Positions 20,439-31,623 of a DNA stretch of 40,008 nt are shown piece after piece. Made by a program: the position numbers and the translations under genes. Position 1 is the stretch's first letter. Each line of letters begins with the position of its first letter. The notes under the pieces were generated by a model. The model had not been told where the DNA came from and ran no database searches. It saw only the letters and a list, made by a program, of their open reading frames with translations. Origin of the DNA: Syncephalis plumigaleata (Eukaryota > Zoopagomycota > Zoopagomycetes > Zoopagales > Piptocephalidaceae); contig JAIXMF010000100.1 in assembly GCA_025201365.1 (NCBI GenBank), positions 1 to 40,008 of the forward strand, written 5' to 3'.

Positions 20439-22937
20439 ATGACGCATTCGTCTATTTCCACTCAACTAACTCGAGCTTCAAGGAAAACAGTATTTTTCTG
20501 CTTTGGTCTGTCAGTGTTACTATTCGCATTACTAGCTAACTTTATCATTCCAAAGGACCATTCGTTAAGCTATTTCTCGTCCGTTCTAAACTTTCGCTCC
20601 ATTCCCAATATGTGCCGAGTTTCCGCTGTTGACCCCAATTCATTTGCCAACTTGGAGGAGGTGCAGGCGCAGCATGTGCACCTAGACCTTAATGTTAGCT
20701 TTGAGGAACGTCAACTGACGGGAAAGGCTCGTATTCAGTTTGTAGTCGTAGCCAGTGACGTCACCAAGGTTATTCTGGATACGCGTGCGTTGTCAATTGA
20801 TAACGTTGAACTTCTCAATCATTCAACATCTTTGGAGTACTCCTTGAAGGATGAGCATCCGATTTACGGTTCCGCCCTGTCTATAACTCTGCCACGATCC
20901 TATTCAACCGGTGAAAAGTTGGAAGTGATTGTTTCTTACAAGACCACCAAGGAAAGTGGTGCTTTACAATGGTTAGAGCCAAGGTAGTTAAATCGCTATA
21001 TATATATGTATATATATTGTCAATTGTTCAACGATGTAACTTACTACTATTTAGTCAAACTGTAGGGAAACAACACCCTTATCTATTCACACAATGTCAG
21101 GCAGTAAGTGTAGCAACCATATAGCTAGCATACATGTATATATTTACTAAATAATGCACGATCACAGATCCATGCTCGTAGCTTGACTCCTGTACAGGAT
21201 TCACCAGCAATCAAACTCACTTATTCTGCAAGTATTCGCGTGCCCAAGCCTCTTCGTGCTCTCATGAGCGCTTTATCAACCGGCAACGACTTGAACGAGA
21301 ATGACCAGTCGATCACATATCGATTCGAGCAACGTACAAAGATGCCATCCTATTTGATTGCACTTGTCGTTGGCAATCTCGAGGGACGTGAGGTTGGACC
21401 ACGTTCGACGGTGTGGACCGAGCCAGAGGTGATCGAGAAGGCAGCATGGGAGTTTGCCGACACGGAAAGTTTCATTGCCACGGGCGAGGCACTACTCACG
21501 CCATACGAGTGGGGACGCTACGATCTTCTAGTGCTTCCGGGATCATTTCCCTATGGTGGCATGGAGAATCCGTGTTTAACATTTGTTACGCCCACACTAT
21601 TGGCGGGCGATCGATCCTTGGTGGATGTTGTCGCTCATGAGATCGCCCATAGCTGGATGGGCAATTTAGTGACCACCAAGAATTGGGAGCATTTCTGGTT
21701 GAACGAGGGTTGGACCGTGTTCATCGAGCGTAAGATCATCGGACGACTTCGTGGCGAACCAGCGCGGCAATTCTCCGCGATGATCGGTCTCTCTGGCTTA
21801 CGTGGTGATATCGAATTATTCGGACCTACCAATCCGTTGACGGCATTGAAGCCAAACCTTACCGGTGTAGATCCGGATGATGCATTTTCGCGAGTGCCAT
21901 ACGAAAAAGGCTTTAATCTACTTTATTACTTGGAACAATTGCTGGGCGGTCCTAGTGTATTCGAGCCGTATATGAAAGCTCATGTAGAGAAATTCGCCGG
22001 AAAATCCATTACTACCGATGAATGGAAGGCATTCCTCTACGAGTATATGGGCCAACATCATGGCGAGTCAAAGGTCGCTACGCTCAACACCGTCAACTGG
22101 CATTCGTGGCTTAAGGAACCTGGTATGGTAAGAAGTTACTCCAATTGATTACACCATTATTTAGTAATTATCACAACTAACACTGTAGCTACTATTGCTA
22201 GCCACCTGTAACCAACGAGTTTGATCCTACTTTAGCCAATGCATGCACACGTCTTTGCGAACGGTAAGCGTGATAATTTCACACTACACATACATACATG
22301 TATACACGTATACAATGCTGATAGTAGATTATCAGATGGGAAGCGGCACAGGATGATGATACCGAGAAATTCTCGGCAAATGACATTAAAGACTTTAGTC
22401 CGTATCAAACAGGTAATTATTGAATTTATTGTATAGTATATCGTCAATGCAGTAGCTAATTAGATTGTGTTTCCTTTCAAGTACTATTCCTTCAGCAGCT
22501 TGCCGATAAGAAAATGTTCTCCAAGGAGAAGCTCGACCTTATGGATTCCATTTACAAGTTCACTAAGGTTCAAAACTGTGAGATTCGATTCTCTTGGCAA
22601 ATGCTTTGCTTAAAAGCGGCATACGAGCCCATATATCAACATGTCGTTGAATTCGTCAAGGAACAAGGACGAATGAAGTATGTGCGTCCATTATATCGGT
22701 ATGTAATAATAATAATAATAATAGCAATGCTCGTTATTCAATGATTTAACGATGTGTTATTAGTGCGCTTAACAAGGTGAATTCCACATTGGCACGTGAT
22801 ACTTTTACAAAAGTACGCGATTCTTATCACCCGATTGCTGCTCGCATGATAGTAAGTTTCTATGGTGATCAGATTGGAATAGATAATAACATGCATTTAC
22901 ATACTTTTAGGAAAAGGATATAATGAGCCAGCATTAA
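20439..22937 (+). CDS. LAP2: M1 aminopeptidase / leukotriene A4 hydrolase homologue (Lap2)
   Basis: Eight exons: 20439-20983, 21055-21103, 21168-22127, 22202-22263, 22336-22412, 22482-22698, 22764-22851 and 22911-22937, giving 674 residues, close to yeast Lap2 (671). The zinc site is HEIAH (355-359) with the third ligand Glu 378 in NEGW, and Glu 356 as general base. The substrate motif GGMEN is at 328-332, and SQTVGKQHPYLFTQCQA matches LTA4H strongly. The C-terminal helical domain includes EIRFSWQMLC and EQGRMKYVRPLY. Members cleave N-terminal residues from short peptides and hydrolyse epoxides. From the ATG at 20439 the protein has a basic N-terminus and a 22-residue hydrophobic segment (about 16-37) before the classical domain, whose usual start could be the Met at residue 58 (20610). 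That suggests a membrane-anchored or organelle-targeted form, or a downstream start. A TTG-initiated frame from 20364 was not used. Confidence 0.93.
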
Positions 22938-23731
22938 TGATTACGCTATTTATCCAGACGAGACTATGAAATATACGTGTTGCTTGGATGAATCAATAAA
23001 AAATAATGAGCATTACTGCGAAATCATCACTATTACATTGTGAATAATTACTACGCTGCTTTACATGGGATTCCATTGACCTAATTGAATGAGCAAGAGC
23101 AGTGCTTGCTAGGCTGGACACACTAGTACTCTATCGCTTAAGCCTTTGAAATGGAACGAGATGACCAAGACAAAAATAGCTACTTTAGTGTGTACATACC
23201 TTTCTCGGCATTTACGACGAGCGACTTGACGCGCACATAGCTGAGAATCTTGTTACGTGAGACAGGTTTCGACATCATGCAAAGTCAATGGCTTCAGTAG
23301 ATTATCTAAAAATAGGGCGACTTGCTGAATTGCCATTCGTTCCACGCTGCTAGGTGAGGTGTGACAGCTCGGCGATGCAGCAATGCGATGGAGCGCCAAC
23401 TAACACAAATTTCCCACATACGCACATACCCGCATTCTCTATACCGAAATAGATCGTTCTTAGGAAGTTCCTATAGCATTAGTTAAGGAGATGGACGAGT
23501 ACGTCAACTAGCTATAAAATCGAGCGAGTTCGACCATCGGACTAGTCATCAGCATCTCATCAGCCAGCTAGTTCACTTGTCATTTTTAGTAGTGTCTATT
23601 GAAGCATCACCCATCTTTACAACACTTGTCTATCACTCCTCTTAGTGCATCAATTCATATTCATACTTTTTGTTCTTTTATATTAGCGTGTTTTCTCTTG
23701 TTGTCAAAAGCACACGCACACTAAACAAACA
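22938..23731. other. Intergenic region with promoter of the secreted Cys-rich gene
   Basis: About 790 bases without coding potential. It includes AATAAA (about 22995-23000), the likely poly(A) signal of the aminopeptidase gene, a TATA box at 23513 and a T/C-rich leader before 23732. Confidence 0.45.
23513..23519 (+). promoter_or_regulatory. TATA box of the 23732 gene
   Basis: TATAAAA about 215 bases before the ATG at 23732. It is followed by a C/T-rich leader of the kind seen before the other secreted-protein gene at 16432. Confidence 0.4.
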
Positions 23732-24193
23732 ATGAAGTATAGCATTCTACTTACCGTAGCACTCCTAGGATTGTACGGATCAACGACTGATGCTGCATTG
23801 TACAGGTAAGATACACGCTGTGAATCCAAGCTGAATAAACAATAACATATCGATCTTTTCTTTCATTTCCTCGCATTTTCCTCGGTTAGGCGACAGAACA
23901 ATGGACCGATCGTTGGGCTAGGTGAGGAGTGCGGTGGCTTCCGCGAGGATCCACCCCAGTGTGCTCACGGACTAGTCTGCGAGCAAACTAATCCAGACTT
24001 GCCGGACCTTCCTGGCGTGTGCGTTAAAGCCACACCACCCGTGTCAGGAAAGTGTGGTCCATGCGGCGGATTCATAATAAACCCACCAATTTGCGCTGAA
24101 GGTCTCGTCTGCAAGTACAGACAAGATGTCGCCGATCTACCTGGCGTGTGTGAGCCTAAATGCGGTCCACCATGTCCACCGACGTCTTATTAA
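23732..24193 (+). CDS. Small secreted cysteine-rich protein, two-repeat
   Basis: Two exons, 23732-23805 and 23890-24193, giving 125 residues. A signal peptide (MKYSILLTVALLGLYGS..., cut near residue 21-22) is followed by a dibasic YRRQ, a possible Kex2 site at the exon junction. The mature part has two related units, each C-GG, then PP-CA-GLVC, then DLPGVC; the second is followed by CGPPCPP at the end. The Cys/Gly pattern recalls IGFBP-N/antistasin-like small disulfide domains, but I cannot name the family. Likely an extracellular effector or protease-inhibitor-like protein. GC-rich codon use (CTC, GTC, GGC) is unlike the AT-rich neighbours, suggesting strong expression. Confidence 0.75.
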
Positions 24194-24639
24194 GCGTAAT
24201 AAACACAATTGCTTGTTTATTTACTCGAGTACAATAACTTGTTTTATAGTAAAGAAAGTAGCTATACTAGCATTAAATCCATAAAATTGCTCGTTCTCTA
24301 TTTGCTAGGATTATGACCTCTTGATAATATCTATAACATCCAAATGTCATCCCCCTAATTATACGGAATAGGTCATTTAGTCAACCTGATGATCATCATA
24401 TTGCTATGGTATCTGAGCTTGCTGCTGCGTAAATTAATGCTGTGCCATTATTCTGTTCATTGAAATGACAAGACAGGTATGTGTATATATGATATTAGAT
24501 ATGTAGGTTTATTGCTGCTTTACACGACGATGTAAATCAATGCTACTGCGTTCTGCGTGATTGTAAAGCAATCGATCTCGAGACTCCTGTTGCTAGTCAA
24601 ATGACAAACTGCGCGGTGTAGTAATCTCAATAATTACAA
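24194..24639. other. Intergenic region between two secreted-protein genes
   Basis: 446 bases between the convergent 3' ends. AATAAA at 24199-24204 is a likely poly(A) signal. No gene seen. Confidence 0.4.
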
Positions 24640-24900
24640 TTAAAATGCAAACTCATGACGAGCTTGCAGTGTCATATGCGTTTTAAACGAGTTATCATCT
24701 TCTGCGACAAGAATACATGCATGGCTTGAGCCACCATCAGTCTCGTAGCATTTATATCCAGGTTCGCATTTAGTATTATCGGAGCACGGCTTCGTATTGG
24801 GAAAGAATGAGAATACAGACATCGCCTGTACGCTTTGTATAGTTGCAAGCGTGCTTATAGCGGCAACGACAACAAGCGAGGAAACAACTTTGAGCTGCAT
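24640..24900 (-). CDS. Small secreted protein with four cysteines
   Basis: Single exon, 86 residues, starting at the ATG 24900-24898. An upstream in-frame extension is ignored because this ATG heads a clean signal peptide (MQLKVVSSLVVVAAISTLAT...VQA). The mature part is MSVFSFFPNTKPCSDNTKCE, then PGYKCYETDGG, then HACILV, with Cys spacing C-x5-C-x5-C-x10-C that could form two disulfides. A tail without Cys follows. The PGYKCYE block resembles small dickkopf/WAP-like secreted modules only loosely. Function unknown; its neighbour at 23732 is also secreted and Cys-rich, though not similar in sequence. Confidence 0.65.
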   Translation of the reverse strand: MQLKVVSSLVVVAAISTLATIQSVQAMSVFSFFPNTKPCSDNTKCEPGYKCYETDGGSSHACILVAEDDNSFKTHMTLQARHEFAF

Positions 24901-27900
24901 AATAGTTCGATTAGAGATATTGCTGATGACAATATATGTAAAACAAGAATAGAGTAAGCCTAGTGGATTAGTCGAGTAAAAGGTGTAGAAGAGTAGAAGA
25001 GTAGAAGAGTAGAAGAACGATGTATGAATGCGCATGTGCCGGGCAAAAACGTACAGCACAGGCGTATTAATACCGTCTAATACCACCTGTGATCCCAAAG
25101 CTTAAGGGCTACTGCCATGCGGTTTCCTAAATGGCCAATCGCGCGTGTTGTACCAGACACCAGTCAAGGTATATCGTCGATCCTTAGAACGGTCCCCCGT
25201 CCTGATAATCATATAAACTCGGCAGTTTTGGATGACATCATTTTACCTAGTGTCAACACTAGGATACGGATAAACCATTCTTGTAGGAATGATATTCAGA
25301 ATAAACCTCGAGTGCAACAGCTGAAAGCTTCAACCTTAGTGTAATGCAAACAAATAAAACATAATGGTCATTATGTCCTTGTTGCGTTGATATTTAATCA
25401 GAATAACTACTACAAGCTATTGCGTGGATGATCATTGCCCATTAATTATCTTACCTTATGCATTGCAACTAACTTACTCGTTAAATAGTGACAATAAGAA
25501 GAAAGCTATAAAATATTACTCTAATTTCATTATCATTTACGTTTATAGAGCAAGCGATCATCCTGAGTACGTTATTGATTGCAAATATAAACAGCAGTAT
25601 AATGGTAGCTTACGTTTGAGTAGCTAGGCATGCTTATCGTAGCCAGTATGTTCAAGTTAGCACTAGAATGCTACGATACAAACCAGCAATGCATAGTTAT
25701 CTTGATGACTAACTGATACTTCCCTAAAGATAAGCCCACTACTGCTACTCAGATTCAATAGTGCTAAGGATATATGTTTATAAGTAATGCATACTCTACT
25801 ATTTCATTAAGTATAATATGTTCGACCGTTTCTTATCAACTATTTTATTATAGTCCAGTCTTAGCGTATGATTATACCGATAATGTAGAAGATAAACGAT
25901 CGAACAGCCATCAGTTAACGGTGGAATCAGATGTCAATTGAAAACAAGCTAGAATAAATCTATACGGGCAAGGGTAGATGCCTCGTAACAATAGGAAATG
26001 CAGTTTTTAGCTAGTTGACAATACACGCCAACCTACACGGCCATTCAAGCGAGAACAATCAACTTGTACAACTCTAACAATGTGCACGAATTTCTCGTTG
26101 CAGCCTCGTCGTTCTGCCTAGAATGAACTGGTTCGTTTTGCAAGACGTGCAGCATTCTACTCTTTACAGTAGGATATCAGTAGGGCAATAAACCTCATTT
26201 ATTTCTCACTCCTTGTATCGCTCGCACTTTCATGGATATCTTGCAAACATGCTATCCTCCTCTGTCGCTTTCCTACATGTCACTCCCTAGGTGTTGGGTG
26301 CGGTTGCGCGCAAGAATTGCTCCATTATGAGCTGAGTTTGAAATTTGTTTGAATGGCAAAAGTTTTTCCGTGTTCAGGTGGCGCTACACCTCAAGACCTC
26401 GCCAGAAAGCAATGACTAGGAAATCGTATGTAGTGACAAAACAGGTAAGTGTAGAACATATGTTCAATTTATTCAACTGTATCTTTATTATTATTACATT
26501 AACATTTTCGTAGTAAACATTGCTTTCATTTATTATTAGTATTGCAACAATAACAATGATAATTCTGCTCTAGCAATATAGGTGTACTTGCTTAAATAAT
26601 ATTAAACGTTGTCCTCTTGTACGAGATGTACATGTCCAAGCACCGATACTAAGGGAAATTACTTCAGGAGCAGGAGAATAGGCGAGAATGCATGAATATG
26701 CACAAGACAAAGAAGTGCTAACAACATGTTAGCCAATCAGCACAAATGGACAAAGACACGCAAAGAACACACTCACATTATACATCATACATTGTACATT
26801 GTACATCACATCACACCACACCATACACACATACACCTCGTTACTGATACTGTTATTGTACCTTTACTTTGATGCACATTAGATGTCGAACGGCAGGGTA
26901 ACCGGGCCAATCTAGTATAGTTACACACACACGCACACATACACATACATTGGGATGTAGTGTAGTTGGATGAACTTTCAACGATGTGATCATATGAAGG
27001 CCTTGGATCTATTGCCGTGTGTGTGTGTTTGCGTGTTTGCGTATATACGTATGTGCGTGTATATACGTGCGTGAATATGTATTTGTGTAGCCATTCAGAC
27101 ATACACACCTCGATTACGTCTAGAAACAATAACATTTAAATGCATAGATCGTCCTTGGCAAGACGTAAATAAGATGTCTCATTACGACGATAGTGATGGT
27201 AATAATGCTTCAATTGATGATGCCGGTAACTGCTTGTAAGAACGTAGACGATTGGATAGATTACAATGAGAAATAATGTTAATGTGTCTCGTGATCCGTT
27301 AAGGTAGAGTAGCTAAATGTATAACCCTGTCCGCATGACTAGTCAACGCGTGCTTTGTAGGCTGCGCCAATAAGGAAACGAGCGAACATGTTGTCGATCA
27401 CGTTGTTGGCTAGAGGAATCTCATAAAGTAAAAAAAAAACATCCGAACCTCATGAAATAATCCTTGAACTCATCAGTAATAGTGACTAACAAGAGCATTC
27501 AAAACTTTCAACAGTCATATCCGTGTATAGATGAATGAGCGGACGAATGAACGAACGAGTGCGTAAGTAGGTAAGTGGGTGTGTATGTGCGCTGTATAAT
27601 TTACAACGCAATCAATGTCATACTTGACGCCTTGACCCACTGGATTTTCTTTGTATGTATTTCCGTCACATTAGAACAATGTCATCTGCACTATGCTAAA
27701 TCTGAATCGTATTAGCAATAAGAAAAAAACGAAAAAACTAATCATGTTCGCTAGATTATACGTCGTTAAAAATAACGCAAGTCTTTGTTATTATTATTGT
27801 TGTTGTCATTATGAAAATAGCGACATTGACTTGGCACATAGGCAGGGATGCACTAAAAACAGATGGCTTACTTACCATTTTAGGAAACAAAAATAAATTT

Positions 27901-29500
27901 GTCGACGTGTGTGTGGTAAAAATAGCACGTTGAAAGACAAAATAGATTTATGCAGCAAAGGGCCATGAGCTGCGCTATTTTCACCCAATTGCTTTGTTAC
28001 GAAACTGGTTCACTCATACTAAAAGGTTTGTGCGCAGCAACACATGTATGCAACATGTCACACCAATATTTTCGTATAAAAGTAATTTGAATAATCGCAT
28101 TTCGAATAAGTCATCATCGGCACATCAAACAACGTATCCAGCATTGCAATCGCAGCTTATCCTGCATCTTACTCTAGCAACAACAACAACTACTACTACT
28201 ACTACAACCACAATATTTATTACAGGTTGTGCCAACTTGTAGAAATACTTTGTCTACCTCTTTCTTTACTCCTCGACCACTTGTATCTTCACTTCAACAT
28301 TGTGATCTTTCCCTTATCGTTTGCCACAAGAAAAAGCTCAAACCAACCTAACACGCTTTTTTCCAGTCCTACTTTCATTCGTCCATTTGTTCATTCATTC
28401 TAAAAAGAAACATTACTTTTTAGACTGTGTGACAGTGTGATCTTGTTCCTTGAATATTTTCACGCCTTGTTCTCGGTCTCATTTGAGTAATCTCAAGTGT
28501 GTGTGTGTTTGTGCAGTGTGTGCAGTGTGCTTAGTGTGCCAAGTGTGCCATTCACACTTATCCCGTGCTGTTATTGAAACACACACTGAATTGACAATAC
28601 CCCCGTCCGCCTTCCTTCTTTTTTGGCGCTAGTTTCCTATATACTAGCATCGTCAAAGGAAAAGAACTACGGTGCTTGTTCTAGTGCCATTCCTCTTCTA
28701 ATATTTACTCTTTGTCTTGATTTGGTATTGCCTACTGATTTGTTGGGCATTTTAAATCTTCTTACTTTGTTTCGCCACTATTGAAACCGTCTAGCGTATA
28801 GTCATCCTGACCTTCTTCATCGACACTTGTCGTCGAGGGATACTTACCACCCGACAACATCACGCTAAAATACCTGCTTTAACCAAAGTAATCACACTAT
28901 TATTTAAACATTCATTAATTTCACATTTATTACAATTTTAAATCATTCCAGATTCCAACTCTTTTGTTTTCAAACCCTTTCCCCTACATTCGCTATCGTG
29001 TTCAACACCATTTACTTTAAACAACTCACGTACTTGCGTGTGTGTCTTTTTTCTTCGCGCGCTTACTTTTTCATTTACTTTCTTCTTCCCCTTCAAAAAA
29101 CCAGCACTACCATCTGCCAATAGGCTCTCCTAGTGTTCTATTATCTTGTTTCAGCAATTCAATCGTGCTTGAAGCAAGCTTTCATTTATCGTTGTTCTCG
29201 ATCTGCATATCACGGCACCCAGTGCACTGATACATCGTTGTGCATCATTCCATTGGATAGCACCAGCGCTAATAGGAATTCATTATTATTATTATTATTA
29301 TTACTACTACTACTACTACTCTAACCTAATCCGTTTGTCACAGAATAAGACAATCACAACCACGTAGCCACACAATCACATATATATATATACTGCTCAA
29401 GTATATTCGATTCCAGCTCTTTATTCTACACCTTCAACAATTCTGTCCTATAAGCTGAGCTTTATCTATTCAACCTTGTTCAACTATTTTGTGCAACGTT
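24901..29500. other. 4.6-kb gene-poor region upstream of the HMG-box gene
   Basis: No convincing gene on either strand. It contains a short hairpin (CCTAGTG-TCAA-CACTAGG, 25246-25263), an AC-rich stretch followed by a TG-rich stretch (about 26780-27090) able to fold back, and from about 28250 to 29490 a pyrimidine-rich stretch with ATT and ACT trinucleotide runs (29280-29320). Open frames such as 25117-25344, 25424-25627, 26806-27135 and 28450-28632 follow repeats or lack codon bias. A 21-codon ATG frame at about 27174 ends at a GTAAGA, but no second exon was found. It may hold a large regulatory region and long leader for the HMG gene. Confidence 0.5.
24985..25016 (+). repeat. Four perfect 8-bp tandem repeats
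   Basis: GTAGAAGA repeated four times in a row at 24985, 24993, 25001 and 25009. On the minus strand this is a TCTTCTAC array about 85-115 bases upstream of the 24900 start, so it lies in that gene's promoter or leader. Confidence 0.7.
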
Positions 29501-30844
29501 ATGCCCGCCACACCTGTCAGCGGTTTTAGCAACAACATTAGCAACAACAACAACAACAACAACAACAACACTACCACCATGTGCACCATTCAGTATTCAA
29601 TTGAAGATCAGCTTGCTATGCATGCTAAGGCTGGACCCGTTCACCAGCAACCAATTGCCGACGCATCGAGCCTTGGTGTTTTCTCACCAATCTCATCACC
29701 TGAGCCCATGCCAGGTATGAATGGCAACGGCAACGGCAACGGCGACAACGGCTCAACACCGCCAAAGACTAGAGATGGCCGTATACCACGACCACTCAAC
29801 TCGTTCATGACTTATCGTCGCGATAAGCATGCGGAAGTGATGCGCCAACAAGGAAATCGTTGCAACAACAAATTCATCTCCAAAATCATCGCCGATATGT
29901 GGAAGGAGGAGCCTGAGCACATAAAGGAATACTATAAGAAAAAGGCCTCAATGGGTCTCGAGGAACACAAGAAACTCTACCCGGAGTACAAGTACCGACC
30001 ACGCAACCGTCAAGAGCGTCTTCGTCAACGTCGCGAGTCTGAGGAACATCGACGCATGGCACAAAATGGCAAGCGTGTCAAACAAACCAACGCTTATTAC
30101 CAAAAAGCAAGACCACACCCTTACGCGATGCCAAATCGTTCTGCCGTCATTCCCTCGTTCGATTCACTCGTAACCGCCGCCATTCCCAATACTGTTCCCA
30201 CCTACATGAACAATTTCATTAATGACGGTGCAATGAACTTTAACCCAATGGCCGTTAATGCCGCCACCAATATTGCATCCACCTTCAATAGCTGTCCCGT
30301 CACGCACACAGAGCAAGGTTACATGGCATGGCCGAATACGAGTGCAGCTGCCAATGCAACATCATTACCCGTTTTGGCAAATGGTTCATCCTTTATGGAA
30401 AGTCTATTCCAGGACGATTTGTCGACCACCCTTCCCCTCATGGAACTCTCGACAGCACCATTCAGCATGCCAACGCCCACACCCTCAATAGCGAGTCAAT
30501 GCGGCTCCCTAGCCAGTACACCAGTACCCATGGCCAAATCGGACCTCGCTGCAGTTGGTGGTGCCTTGCCACCAGCATGCGTGCAACACAATGTGACGGA
30601 TGCGGTGTTCAACAGCATTCCATCTATTGCGGCACACGAACAACTAGTATCCATTGCCAACTGGTCGCCGGAACTCAATGCCAATGGCCAGCTCACCCCT
30701 CCAATGGTGCCAACAAGCATGGCCACCCTTAACTCGGTGTTATCCGGCAATTTCAACTATATTGGCAATCTATCGGATTACTCGCAGAACAATAGCTATA
30801 CGTCGCTTCTACTTAACATTGGCGACACGAACAACATGAACTAA
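29501..30844 (+). CDS. MATA-type HMG-box transcription factor
   Basis: One uninterrupted 447-residue ORF, unusual in an intron-rich neighbourhood. The HMG box spans about 94-168: RIPRPLNSFMTYRRDKHAEV, NNKFISKIIADMWKEEPEHI, YYKKKASMGLEEHKKLYPEY, KYRPRN. This is the MATA/MAT1-2 and Ste11 subtype (RPxN-F--YRRDKH, KYRPR) that bends DNA in the minor groove and drives mating or sexual development in many fungi. A basic tail (RQERLRQRRESEEHRR) follows and may be the nuclear signal. N-terminal Asn and Asn/Gly runs and a Ser/Thr/Pro/Asn-rich C-terminal half look like activation regions. Neighbours (ORC1, EAF1, secreted proteins) are not the TPT/RNA-helicase pair that flanks sexM/sexP in Mucorales, so this need not be a mating-type locus. 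The Met at 29501 is used; the frame extends upstream only to a TTG. Confidence 0.88.
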   Translation: MPATPVSGFSNNISNNNNNNNNNTTTMCTIQYSIEDQLAMHAKAGPVHQQPIADASSLGVFSPISSPEPMPGMNGNGNGNGDNGSTPPKTRDGRIPRPLNSFMTYRRDKHAEVMRQQGNRCNNKFISKIIADMWKEEPEHIKEYYKKKASMGLEEHKKLYPEYKYRPRNRQERLRQRRESEEHRRMAQNGKRVKQTNAYYQKARPHPYAMPNRSAVIPSFDSLVTAAIPNTVPTYMNNFINDGAMNFNPMAVNAATNIASTFNSCPVTHTEQGYMAWPNTSAAANATSLPVLANGSSFMESLFQDDLSTTLPLMELSTAPFSMPTPTPSIASQCGSLASTPVPMAKSDLAAVGGALPPACVQHNVTDAVFNSIPSIAAHEQLVSIANWSPELNANGQLTPPMVPTSMATLNSVLSGNFNYIGNLSDYSQNNSYTSLLLNIGDTNNMN

Positions 30845-31623
30845 GGCCACTGCCACCACCACCGCCGTTCTTATTGCTATTGTGTCTAACGACAACCATA
30901 CCCTATTTTATTCTGTGTTTTACTATCATTCCTTAGTTACTTTAATCGGAAACCCATTGACCATTCACATGTAGATCTATATTCTTGCCATGAGACTTTT
31001 GCTATAAATATCATTTTCTCAATATTTGATAGATTGTCATAACTCAATTACTCAGAAAAAAACAGTACTAGAGCTTGACAAGATATAGCAGTCTCCTAAA
31101 CGCCCTTTTACTATTTGGCGTAATCGTATCTATTTCCAGTCGACAATGACTAATGTCCGGACATTAGTCATACTATCACCATCATTATTATTATTATTAC
31201 TTCTCCTGCTTCTTCGTTCTTCGTTCTTTGTTCTTTCGTTTCCTTTGCGTCGACACAATGGCTTTTAATGCATCCTACTTATCGCTTGAAAGCTTTCTTT
31301 CTACAATGCACGGATGCATCGGTTTCTTCTTTATTCGTTTCCACTCCCATCTTTGTTTGTCACTCGTTGTCTATTTTATTTTTCTTGTTTAAACTGCCAT
31401 GCCATTTGCCTATTTCCTTCTCCTCTTTCCATTCTACAAAATACTACTAACAGTTATAATTACTAGTAGTAGTAGTAACCATAACTATGGTTACAATATG
31501 CCAACATGATTAATAACATTTGCGGCAAGAGATGATGTTTTTTATATACTTTAAGCATAATAACCAATTTTATTTATCACATAAAGTGAAAAAAGAAAAG
31601 AAATAAATCAACAGTTCCTATTA
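30845..31623. other. 3' intergenic region between convergent HMG and ORC1 genes
   Basis: 779 bases, T/C-rich, with a perfect palindrome at 31146-31171, a GTAACCAT hairpin at about 31475-31494 and AAATAAA at 31600-31606. No gene seen. Confidence 0.45.
31146..31171. repeat. Perfect 26-bp palindrome
   Basis: The arm ATGACTAATGTCC (31146-31158) is followed directly by its reverse complement (31159-31171) with no loop; symmetry breaks at 31145/31172. It lies between two converging 3' ends. Confidence 0.8.

Noticed and set aside
25117-25627. Two plus-strand frames (75 and 67 codons) in the gap after the secreted proteins
   Set aside because: No codon bias, no conserved-looking block and no signal peptide. 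A possible intron end at 25549 was not matched by a donor in phase.
27174-27239. Short ATG frame (MSHYDDSDGNNASIDDAG) ending at a GTAAGA donor, a possible first exon
   Set aside because: No acceptor with an open second exon was found in the next 600 bases, so it cannot be supported.
28450-28632. 60-codon frame with a CVCAVCAVC-like Cys run, superficially a metal-binding peptide
   Set aside because: The Cys run comes from a TGTG/TGTGCAG simple repeat in the pyrimidine-rich leader of the HMG gene.
29501-30844. HMG-box gene as part of a sexM/sexP mating-type locus
   Set aside because: The neighbours are ORC1, EAF1 and secreted proteins rather than the triose-phosphate transporter and RNA helicase typical of that locus; the box subtype alone is not enough.
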